Under the pieces are notes generated by a model. The model did no database searches, was not told where the DNA came from, and worked only from the letters and a program-made list of their open reading frames with translations. The position numbers and the translations under genes are program-made. 64,000 nucleotides of DNA from the NCBI GenBank assembly GCA_038210445.1, contig JBBQWQ010000027.1, positions 32,847 through 96,846 of the forward strand, given 5' to 3'. Shown piece by piece: positions 57,702 to 64,000 of this stretch (position 1 is the first letter of the stretch; every line of letters begins with the position of its first letter). Source of the DNA: JABFRG01 sp038210445. Its GTDB lineage: Bacteria; Myxococcota_A; Polyangia; Polyangiales; Polyangiaceae.

Positions 57702-58238
57702 TCAGATGCCGTAGACCTTGTCAGTGACGAAACGCCAGAACTGATCCAAGAGCGCGAAGAAGATCGTCGCGACGATGGTCGTCACCACGACAACTGTCGT
57801 GGAGTTCGTGACTTCTTTCTTGCTGGGCCAGGTGACCTTGGAGAGCTCCTCGGCCACTTCCTCGGCGTACTGCCGGGAACTTGCTTTGCGCCAGTAGTAA
57901 AGCGGAACGCCGATGCCAAGGGCGATGGCGATGGGATAAATATACGTGTCGGTGGGCTCGCCGGCCTGGGGCCACTTCTTGGTAACCAGGTGCCAGACGC
58001 CGGCCACGATCTTGGTGGCGAGGAATGCGATACCGATGCCGCCCGCGAAGTACGCCGCGTACACGAAGCGCGTGTGGCCGAGCTGCGAGGTGGCCTCTCC
58101 GTCGCCCTGGAGGCCCGAGGCCTCGGCGCCGGCCGTGGCAAGCTGCGCTCCGCCTTCGCCGAGCGCCTCTTGGCCCTCGTCCGCAGGCTCTGCGGGAGGC
58201 GTTTCGCCGTCTTTTTCGGTTTCGTCTTCGGTAGCCAT
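57702..58238 (-). CDS. secE: Preprotein translocase subunit SecE
   Basis: 178 residues. An acidic, Ala/Gly-rich N-terminal tail of about 50 residues precedes three membrane segments (YAAYFAGGIGIAFLATKIV; YIYPIAIALGIGVPLYYW; TTVVVVTTIVATIFFALLDQ). The conserved amphipathic helix EEVAEELSKVTWPSKKEV comes before the last. Three segments as in E. coli, with a longer N-terminus. It heads the secE-nusG-rplKAJL run. Confidence 0.96.
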   Translation of the reverse strand: MATEDETEKDGETPPAEPADEGQEALGEGGAQLATAGAEASGLQGDGEATSQLGHTRFVYAAYFAGGIGIAFLATKIVAGVWHLVTKKWPQAGEPTDTYIYPIAIALGIGVPLYYWRKASSRQYAEEVAEELSKVTWPSKKEVTNSTTVVVVTTIVATIFFALLDQFWRFVTDKVYGI

Positions 58239-58509
58239 GGTGGGAGCACTTCGCTCGGATTGCCTGCGATCAGCAAGCCCCGAGAGTGGGACCGCGGCTT
58301 ATAACCCGAAGTGTGGGCGTACGCCAGCAGTTGAAGGGGGGCGCATCGTGCCAGAACGAAGTTTCGGTGCAAGGGAAAAGGGCCAAGGGCCCTACTGAAC
58401 GAGTGTTCGTGCGCAATTCGCCGGGATTCTTGCGAGGAATGGGCGTCCAACACGGGATGTGGCGAGGGAATTCCCTCGCGCGGGATGACCGCGAGGGACG
58501 AAAAAAAGT
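58239..58509. promoter_or_regulatory. Upstream region of secE with an 18-bp palindrome and a degenerate repeat copy
   Basis: This 271-bp gap must hold the secE operon promoter. TTATAA (minus strand, near 58299-58304) is a possible -10 without a convincing -35. GCGAGGGAATTCCCTCGC (58462-58479) is a perfect palindrome. The bases just after it, TCCCTCGCGCGGGATGAC, look like a shortened inverse copy of the repeat at 662-883. A-run GAAAAAAAG follows at 58500-58508. Confidence 0.5.
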
Positions 58510-59097
58510 TCAATCGCGGTGGGCGAGGCTCCCGTCTCCAGAGCGACGGAACGGACTCGCCGGCAGCTCGTCGGTGGCGGAAGTGGCCCAGCCCCGGAGC
58601 AGGTCGAGGAAGCGCTCGAGAAGATCGGGATCGAGCTCCACGCCGTCGAGGTCGGCCCGCAGGGTGTTGCCCTTCCACATGAGCCGGGGGCTGCGGTAGT
58701 GGAGGAGCGAGAGGGTCTCGCGCTCGCCCGGCCCCACCAGCGGCGCGCCCTTTCCGAAGACCGAATAGGCGGAATCGAAGTCGGCGTCGCCGGTGGCCTT
58801 GCGCCCCATGAGCCGGTGGTACCACTCGCTGGGCACCACCTGCAGCGAGCTCGGCCGGGTGGTGGTCACCGAGGCAATCATGAACGGGATGCCCGCGGGG
58901 TCCATGGAGGTGGCGAGCTCGAATGCCTGGCCGCCGAAAAGGCCGCGCATCTGCGGCAGCGGGTCTTCGTCGAAGGCCAGATCGCGGCGCTCGGCCAGCT
59001 CCTTCCAGGTGGCAGTGGCCCCGGCGAAGGTCGACGCCTGGCGAACCTGCTGCTCGCCCGCGGCCCGGCGGCGGCGGTCCTTCTCGTACAGGTTCAT
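58510..59097 (-). CDS. Conserved-looking protein of unknown function
   Basis: 195 residues from the ATG at 59097 (MNLYEKDRRRR); the frame is open further to a GTG at 59184, and neither has a Shine-Dalgarno. It contains FIMIASVTTTRPSSLQVVPS-like strands (read as IPFMIASVTTTRP then SLQVVPSEWYHRLMG), LVGPGERETLSLLHYRSPRL and a Leu-rich end. No signal peptide or membrane segment. Codon bias is consistent with a real gene. I do not recognise the family. It stands between tRNA-Trp and secE, where usually nothing intervenes. Confidence 0.6.
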   Translation of the reverse strand: MNLYEKDRRRRAAGEQQVRQASTFAGATATWKELAERRDLAFDEDPLPQMRGLFGGQAFELATSMDPAGIPFMIASVTTTRPSSLQVVPSEWYHRLMGRKATGDADFDSAYSVFGKGAPLVGPGERETLSLLHYRSPRLMWKGNTLRADLDGVELDPDLLERFLDLLRGWATSATDELPASPFRRSGDGSLAHRD

Positions 59098-59222
59098 GAT
59101 GTAGCGCGAGATGAACACGCTGAAAGCACTACCATGCGCGGCTCGCCGGAGCCACGCGCCGCGAGATAGACACGGCGGCTTCACGGAACCATTCGGGCGC
59201 GGTCAAGGAGATGCGTGCGTAG

Positions 59223-59295
59223 CAGGGGCTGGGGGACTCGAACCCACGACCTGCGGATTTGGAATCCGCTGCTCTACCAACTGAGCTAAACCCCT
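59223..59295 (-). tRNA. tRNA-Trp (CCA)
   Basis: 73 nt. Acceptor AGGGGTT/AGCCCCT with discriminator G, D-stem GCTC/GAGC, anticodon arm GCGGA-TTCCAAA-TCCGC with anticodon CCA, 5-nt variable loop AGGTC, T-loop TTCGAGT. The T-stem GTGGG/CCCCC has one U-C mismatch. The 3' CCA is not encoded. It lies 7 bp after rpmG, so the two are probably co-transcribed. Confidence 0.95.
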
Positions 59296-59302
59296 AGAGG
59301 GA

Positions 59303-59455
59303 CTACTTCGTTTCGGTGTGCATGGTGTGCACGTTGCACTTGGGACAGTGCTTCTTCAACTTCAACTGCCCCTGCTGCGTGGGCTTGCGAGTGGTGCGGT
59401 AGTTTCTGCTGCCACACACTTCGCAGGCGAGGCTGACATCGATGCGGTCGCCCAT
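59303..59455 (-). CDS. rpmG: 50S ribosomal protein L33
   Basis: 50 residues. The start MGDRIDVSLACEVCG sets a zinc-ribbon pair CEVCGSRNY and, near the end, KKHCPKCNVH. All four Cys are kept, so this is the zinc-binding (C+) form. rpmG between tuf, tRNA-Trp and secE is a common bacterial order. Confidence 0.96.
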   Translation of the reverse strand: MGDRIDVSLACEVCGSRNYRTTRKPTQQGQLKLKKHCPKCNVHTMHTETK

Positions 59456-59517
59456 GGTGGGGTGGTCTCGGGGAGCCGGAGAGGCAACCGGGGACTTAGC
59501 AAGCCCACAGGCAGGCG

Positions 59518-60558
59518 TCAAAGGCGTTCGGCCACCCACATGTGGAAGAGGCCGGCCCCGGCATCGCCCGGCACCGGGCGCGACGACGAGAGGTAGATGC
59601 GGCAGTGGTCTGGCGCGACCCAGGTGGGGTAGTCGTCTTGTGCGGACGAGAGCTCCGGCACCGGCGCCGACCGACCAAAGCCATCGGCGACGGTGGTGCG
59701 GCGGCCCACGAAGATGTCGAGGCCCTGCCCCGGCTCGCCTTTGCGGCTGTGATACAGAAACTGTTCGTCCTCGGAAACCACCGGCGCGTTCTCTTCGTCG
59801 GCGGAGTTCACGCCTTCGACGTTGCGCACGTCGGTGACCACCCCTGCCCCGTTGATCTCGGCCACCCAGATGTCGAGCTGCCCCTTGGTGGGGCGCGCGA
59901 TCGACGAGAAGTAGAGCGAGCGGCCGCTCGGGTGCAGGTAGGGCGCGGCTTCGGCGCCGCTGGCAATATCGAAGAGGCTCTGGAGCTTCGGCTTGTCGAA
60001 GTCGGAGGCGACGTTCACGCGAGAGGCAGACCACACGCGGGCGGTCTCCGAGGTGTACACGCCGGCGTCGTCGGGCAAGCGCGAGCGCGACGACTCAAAG
60101 AAGAGCAGCTTGCCGTCGGCGCTGATGGTGGGCCAGAACTCCGAGGCCAGCGGCTCGTTGACGTTGGGCAGCGGGCCCACCACGCGGAAGCGATCGCGCA
60201 CGGTGCTACGGGTCACGGTGTACAGATCGGTGAGCGTGGGCGGCACCCCACGGGAGATGAACATGGTGAGCTCGTCGGGCGAGAGGCGCCCGGAGACGAT
60301 GGGCTCCGACTCGAGCCCGGCCACCAGGTGAGGCTCCCCCCAGGGACGGTCCTCGCACCGCGTTCCGGTATCGGGCGTCGAGGCTTCGGCGCCGCCCTCG
60401 TTGCCCACCGGCGCCGAAGCTACGCAACGGAATGCTTCCGTGTTGCACGTGAGGCCCGGGCCGCAGTCGGCCGACGTGCGGCAGTCTTCGACCGAACGCC
60501 ACACATTGCAGGTTGCAAGCATTGCCAGCGGTACCGTCAGAAGCGCGAGGCGTCTCAC
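59518..60558 (-). CDS. TolB-like beta-propeller lipoprotein
   Basis: 346 residues. Signal ending AMLATC, then a Cys-rich segment of the myxobacterial type (CRTSADCGPGLTCNTEAFRC) and a PD40/WD40-like propeller with repeats such as SGRLSPDELTMFISRG, EFWPTISADGKLLFFES and APYLHPSGRSLYFSS. Likely exported and protein-binding. Its GTG start overlaps the stop of the kinase gene (GTGA), so both proteins are coupled. Confidence 0.85.
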   Translation of the reverse strand: MRRLALLTVPLAMLATCNVWRSVEDCRTSADCGPGLTCNTEAFRCVASAPVGNEGGAEASTPDTGTRCEDRPWGEPHLVAGLESEPIVSGRLSPDELTMFISRGVPPTLTDLYTVTRSTVRDRFRVVGPLPNVNEPLASEFWPTISADGKLLFFESSRSRLPDDAGVYTSETARVWSASRVNVASDFDKPKLQSLFDIASGAEAAPYLHPSGRSLYFSSIARPTKGQLDIWVAEINGAGVVTDVRNVEGVNSADEENAPVVSEDEQFLYHSRKGEPGQGLDIFVGRRTTVADGFGRSAPVPELSSAQDDYPTWVAPDHCRIYLSSSRPVPGDAGAGLFHMWVAERL

Positions 60559-61943
60559 GGCGCGTACAGTAGGTCGGGGGCGGCCGGCGCGGTAGAGTTT
60601 GGCGGCGCGGTGGGCGCGGGCGGCGCGGTGGGCGACGCTGACGGAGCGGACGAAGCCGGCGGCCGGATGCGTGCCCCTCCGGCAATGTGCGCCCCACTGC
60701 CCCGCGGCGACGGCGCCGAACCGGCGGTCGCATGCGCGACAGCGGCGGTCGCATGCGCGACAGCGGCGTTCGCCAGAGGTACGCGCGTGGGCGCGACGGA
60801 AACGCGTGGCGCGACGGAATCACGAAGCGGCGCATCGGCGGCGATGGAGGCGGCAGCCGAAGGCGTGACCGCGGGGGTCGAACCGCCGCGCAATGCAAAG
60901 TAACCGAGACCGGCCATGGCCAGCGCGGCCGCCACGAGCGCGACCCTGCTGGAGTGGCTGGCGGTAGCCGGAAAAAACGCGGCCTTCACCGCCGCAGCGT
61001 CGGGCAGGCGCAGGTCGGGCGAAAGCACCAGGCAACGGCGCAGCGCACGGCGATAGCGCCCCGGCACGGCGTCGAGCGCCTTGGGGTCGCTGACCTTGAA
61101 CTCCTTGTTGCAGAGGAGCCGATACGCGACCACGCCGAACGAATACACGTCCGAGGCGAAGGTGGCCGGTTCGCCGCGCGCCTGCTCGGGGGCCCATGTG
61201 GCAGGCGTACCCACCAGCTGCGCGCGGCTCTCTTCGACGCCGGCCATGCGCGCCAGGCCGAAGTCGGTGAGCATGACCCGACCGGTGCCCGCCACCAGGA
61301 TGTTCTGCGCCTTCAGATCGCGGTGAATGACGCCCGCGGCATGGGCTGCGCCGAGACCGTCGATGATCTGCCGCAGAATGGCCTCGGCGTCTGGGTCGGG
61401 TCCGGGCCCGAGCGGGCGACTGCGGGCAAAGCGCTCCGCGAGCGTCTCGCCCTCCACGTACTCCATGGAAAGGTAGGCCACGCCATCGGCCGTACCGGTG
61501 TCGAAGACCCGGCACACGTTCGCGTGGCTGATCTTCCTGGCCAACAGCAGCTCTTGCGCCACTTGCGCCGCGTCGCCGCCGCGGAACACCTTGAGGGCGA
61601 CGTCGATGCCGAGGCGTTGGTCGAAGGCGCGGTGCACCGCGCTGCTGGCCCCCGATCCCAGCTCTTCGTCGAGGCGATATCGACCGTCGAAGATGGTGGT
61701 CTCCAGGGGCGCGGCAGGCCCCGGGCGCGCCACCGCAGCGGTCGCTCGACAGAGCGAGCACTGCTCCACGTGGAGGTCGAGTGCGGCTCTCCGCGTTCCG
61801 CGCAAGGTGCCGAGGGCCCACTGGAGGAGATCCTCTTCCGGCGGGCAAGCGCCCGACGACGTGGAGCCCGCGGCGTCGGGGCGAGTCGCGTCGACGTCAT
61901 CCGTGCGCGCCTCCGCACCTTTGGCCGAGCCTGCGATTCCCAT
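60555..61943 (-). CDS. Ser/Thr protein kinase with N-terminal anti-sigma-like zinc finger
   Basis: 462 residues. A region of about 60 residues has the zf-HC2/ZAS pattern LLQWALGTLRG ... DLHVEQCSLCR (H-x3-C-x2-C). The kinase domain (about 90-350) is complete: GSGASSAVHRA, VALKVF, HRDLKAQNILV, TDFGLARM, APEQARG. One membrane helix (VALVAAALAMAGLGYFAL) follows, then a periplasmic Ala/Pro-rich tail with a repeated AVAHATA unit. It faces the sigma factor gene across 89 bp. A kinase with an anti-sigma finger beside a sigma factor suggests direct control of that factor. Confidence 0.88.
   Translation of the reverse strand: MGIAGSAKGAEARTDDVDATRPDAAGSTSSGACPPEEDLLQWALGTLRGTRRAALDLHVEQCSLCRATAAVARPGPAAPLETTIFDGRYRLDEELGSGASSAVHRAFDQRLGIDVALKVFRGGDAAQVAQELLLARKISHANVCRVFDTGTADGVAYLSMEYVEGETLAERFARSRPLGPGPDPDAEAILRQIIDGLGAAHAAGVIHRDLKAQNILVAGTGRVMLTDFGLARMAGVEESRAQLVGTPATWAPEQARGEPATFASDVYSFGVVAYRLLCNKEFKVSDPKALDAVPGRYRRALRRCLVLSPDLRLPDAAAVKAAFFPATASHSSRVALVAAALAMAGLGYFALRGGSTPAVTPSAAASIAADAPLRDSVAPRVSVAPTRVPLANAAVAHATAAVAHATAGSAPSPRGSGAHIAGGARIRPPASSAPSASPTAPPAPTAPPNSTAPAAPDLLYAP
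60723..60764 (+). repeat. Two tandem copies of a 21-bp unit in the kinase tail
   Basis: GGCGGTCGCATGCGCGACAG plus one C is repeated exactly at 60723-60743 and 60744-60764. It codes for the doubled AVAHATA tail of the kinase. Being a multiple of three it can expand without breaking the frame. Confidence 0.9.
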
Positions 61944-62032
61944 GGTCCCGGCTGAGCGTAGCTCGAATCCGGGCGGTCGGCCGCGGGTTTCGGCGGGCGC
62001 TGGGCGCGGTAGCCCTGGTAGGCTCGTGGGCG

Positions 62033-62911
62033 ATGATCTCCCTGCGCGACCACCTCGCTGCGTGCTTTCTCGGGAGGTTGCCCGAAGACCTGCGGGCCGC
62101 CGAAGACGCGGCCGATCTGGGGGAACGGCTCGAAGAGAAATGGCGCATCGGCCAAGAAGAGCACCCCGACGTGTCGCTGGCGGCGGAGGCGTTCGCGCGG
62201 GCCCTGGGAGACCGCCGGAGCGCCCGGGCGTTTCTGCTGGACGAGGTGTTCTCGGGAGACTTCTTCGTGGCGGTGGCAGCTTTGGAGGGCGATCGGGTGG
62301 CGCTCCGGACCTTCGAAGACACGGGAATCCGCCCGCTCTACGGAGCGCTACGCCGGGGAGGCGCCCAGGACGACGTGATCGAAGAGGTGGTGCGCACGGT
62401 GCGGGAGTCGATGTTCCTCGGAACACCACGGCGTCCACCGAAACTTGCAATCTACACGGGTCAGGTGCCGCTTTTGGCGTGGCTCCGGGTGGTGGCCCAG
62501 CGCGAGCTCCTCACCTTTCTGCGGAAACGGAAGCGCGAGGTTCCGAGCACTGCGTTTGAAGACTTGGGGCGGGGTATGGCCGAGCGAACCCCCGAGCTCC
62601 TGGCCCTGCAGAGGGTCGACAAGACGCGCTTCGAGGGAGCGCTTCAGGCGGCCATGGGCACCCTGGAGCCCGAGGAACGACGGCTCCTCCACTGGCACCT
62701 GAAGGAGGGGCTGGGCATCGATGACATCGCGCCCCGCCTGGCGGTGCACCGCGCCACCGCGGCCCGCATGCTGACGCGCGTGCGCAAGCGACTCTTCGAC
62801 GGCGTGCGCGCCGACCTGCGCAACAAGCACCGCATGGGCAGCGCCTCCATCGACAGCCTGTGCGCGCACATGGCCGCCGATCTGGATCTGACCCTCTCGC
62901 GCATTTTGTAG
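62033..62911 (+). CDS. RNA polymerase sigma factor (ECF-like, myxobacterial type)
   Basis: 292 residues, longer than a minimal ECF factor. An N-terminal domain of about 90 residues precedes region 2 (about 95-180), with GQVPLLAWLRVVAQRELLTF followed by RKRKR. Region 4 (about 205-265) reads TLEPEERRLLHWHLKEGLGI, then DDIAPRLAVHRATAARMLTR. The ATG at 62033 is preferred to earlier starts that overlap the divergent kinase. It is predicted to direct RNA polymerase to its own set of promoters. Confidence 0.82.
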   Translation: MISLRDHLAACFLGRLPEDLRAAEDAADLGERLEEKWRIGQEEHPDVSLAAEAFARALGDRRSARAFLLDEVFSGDFFVAVAALEGDRVALRTFEDTGIRPLYGALRRGGAQDDVIEEVVRTVRESMFLGTPRRPPKLAIYTGQVPLLAWLRVVAQRELLTFLRKRKREVPSTAFEDLGRGMAERTPELLALQRVDKTRFEGALQAAMGTLEPEERRLLHWHLKEGLGIDDIAPRLAVHRATAARMLTRVRKRLFDGVRADLRNKHRMGSASIDSLCAHMAADLDLTLSRIL

Positions 62912-62924
62912 TAGCCTGGCGTAC

Positions 62925-63836
62925 ATGTTGGGGTGGGCCTCACGCCACATAGCCTTCGCGATGACGGCACTGGTCGTCCTCGCTTCCACCGTGCCGGCCG
63001 CGGCGGACGACGCGCCTACCGAGAGCGCGGCCCGCGAGACCGAGGCGCGGCAGGCCATGCAGCGGGGCATCAACCTGTACGGGCGCGGCGATGCCCAGGG
63101 TGCCCTGGCGGAATACGAGCACGCGAAGACCTTGGTGCCCGATGCGAACCTTCCGTACCGCTACGCGGCGGAAGCGCTGATCACCCTGGGGCGCACCGCC
63201 GAAGCCATTGCCAACCTCGAGGGCTACCTGAAGCAGAATCCCAACGTGTCGGACGCCGAAGCGGTGCGGAGCAAAATCGCGGCGCTCCGAGAGCGGCTCA
63301 CGCCGGGGCACGTTCGCATCCGCGCCAGTGCCGCCGGCGCCAAGGCACACGTAGATGGCGGGCCGAGCCTCGAGCTCCCCGCAGAGGTCGACCTGCCGCC
63401 GGGCCCGCACACCATTTCTGCGGAACACCTGGCGTTTCGACCGAGCGAGCGCGTGGTGATGGTGGTCGGCGGAAAGTCGGTGGAGGTGATGGTCACCCTC
63501 GAGGCCTCTCCGACGACGAGCCCCCCCGCGCGGGACGCGAGCCCGTGGCCCACCGTGGGTCTGGTGGTGGCAGCGACCGGAGGCGTCGTTTTCGGCACTG
63601 CGCTGGCGCTCGATCTCACCGTGCTCCGCGCTCGCTTCGACGACGTCGACCACGCCGCGGCGCGTGGCGACTCCGGTCTCGTCGCTTACCAGGACGACGC
63701 GCGCACCACGCGCAGCGCCGTGCAGATCACCTACGCGGTAGGCATCGGCATGGTGGTGGCGGGCCTCGGCCTGTTCTTGTTCGCCCCCAAGACCACCGCG
63801 CATGCGGCGCAGCTCCTGGGTCCCGTTCGCTTCTGA
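62925..63836 (+). CDS. Exported TPR/PEGA-type membrane protein
   Basis: 303 residues. A signal sequence ends near VPAAAD. A TPR region follows (AMQRGINLYGRGDAQGALAE, then YLKQNPNVSDAEAV), then a PEGA-like domain (HVRIRASAAGAKAHVDGGPS) and two membrane segments (VGLVVAATGGVVFGTALAL; ITYAVGIGMVVAGLGLFLF). This layout is frequent in myxobacteria next to kinases. The gene starts 13 bp after the sigma factor and is likely in the same transcript. Function unknown. Confidence 0.8.
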   Translation: MLGWASRHIAFAMTALVVLASTVPAAADDAPTESAARETEARQAMQRGINLYGRGDAQGALAEYEHAKTLVPDANLPYRYAAEALITLGRTAEAIANLEGYLKQNPNVSDAEAVRSKIAALRERLTPGHVRIRASAAGAKAHVDGGPSLELPAEVDLPPGPHTISAEHLAFRPSERVVMVVGGKSVEVMVTLEASPTTSPPARDASPWPTVGLVVAATGGVVFGTALALDLTVLRARFDDVDHAAARGDSGLVAYQDDARTTRSAVQITYAVGIGMVVAGLGLFLFAPKTTAHAAQLLGPVRF

Positions 63837-63858
63837 GCGACGGACCCACTTCGGCGAC

Positions 63859-63898
63859 AAAAAGCGAAACCCCCGCATCCGACGAGTCGGTGCGAGGG
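63859..63898 (-). terminator. Rho-independent terminator after tuf
   Basis: On the minus strand CCCTCGCACCGAC pairs with GTCGG and TGCGGGGG across one bulged A, giving a 13-bp stem with a 2-base loop, followed by TTTCGCTTTTT. It lies 22 bp after the tuf stop. Confidence 0.9.
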
Positions 63899-63920
63899 CT
63901 TGGCAGGTGAGACCGCTCGA

Positions 63921-64000
63921 TTACTCGAGGATCTTGGTGACGATGCCGGCGCCGACGGTGCGGCCGCCTTCGCGGATGGCGAAGCGCATCTGCTCTTCGA
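63921..64000 (-). CDS. tuf: Elongation factor Tu, C-terminal end (rest outside window)
   Basis: The 26 codons present end in MRFAIREGGRTVGAGIVTKI then LE and TAA, the universally conserved C-terminus of EF-Tu domain III. The gene continues beyond the right edge. Its place upstream of rpmG, tRNA-Trp and secE on the same strand matches the classical order, here with four extra genes in between. Confidence 0.97.
   Translation of the reverse strand, partial: EEQMRFAIREGGRTVGAGIVTKILE

Noticed and set aside
58330..58360. TGGCACG on the minus strand upstream of secE, resembling a sigma-54 promoter
   Set aside because: The required TTGC element at the fixed spacing is missing.

Overview
The window is a chromosomal segment of a very GC-rich bacterium, most likely a myxobacterium of the Polyangia/Sorangiineae type. 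That assignment is an inference. It rests on the extreme GC bias at third codon positions, the many signalling proteins (two very large hybrid histidine kinases, two Ser/Thr-kinase-type proteins, a sigma factor next to a kinase), the abundance of small lipoproteins, long Pro/Ala-rich linkers, and TPR and coiled-coil giants. No CRISPR array, insertion sequence, phage module or replication origin was seen.

Layout. 1-2.9 kb: the end of lnt, two copies of a small hairpin repeat, then a minus-strand group (HAD phosphatase, small membrane protein, aldo/keto reductase). 3.0-9.5 kb: a minus-strand signalling operon with a CheB/CheR/PAS/histidine kinase/receiver protein, a receiver-EAL c-di-GMP phosphodiesterase and a small lipoprotein. 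9.7-18.7 kb: a secreted small protein overlapping a ferritin-like protein, nudC, a 1708-residue repeat protein, and a TetR regulator divergent from a sterol-desaturase-type hydroxylase across a 26-bp palindrome. 18.7-31.1 kb: mostly minus strand, with a coiled-coil protein, a two-gene NAD salvage operon (nadM-Nudix then nadV), a kinase-like protein lacking the catalytic Asp, a cNMP-domain protein, a membrane protein, YjbQ, an esterase lipoprotein and an SDR.

31.1-40.3 kb: rpoB and rpoC on the minus strand, with a lipoprotein gene lodged between them. 40.4-54.5 kb: about 14 kb of accessory genes (DUF3025, hybrid histidine kinase, two-part GMC alcohol oxidase, hemolysin III family, HU-like protein, GH5 glycosidase, DUF2505, LysR, haloalkane-dehalogenase-like lipoprotein, DUF1223, beta-helix lipoprotein). 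54.6-59.5 kb: the ribosomal block secE-nusG-rplKAJL, with tRNA-Trp and rpmG upstream. The usual secE...rplL-rpoBC run is therefore split in two. 59.5-63.8 kb: a Ser/Thr kinase with an N-terminal anti-sigma-like zinc finger, coupled to a beta-propeller lipoprotein and divergent from a sigma factor. The window ends in the last codons of tuf.

Three places look least like textbook arrangements: the interruption of rpoB/rpoC and of rplL/rpoB, the sigma factor facing a zinc-finger kinase, and the apparent pseudokinase and His-less CheB domain. Start codons were chosen from Shine-Dalgarno matches, overlaps and family lengths. Where these give no guidance the entry says so. All family assignments are from reading the protein by eye; no database search was run.
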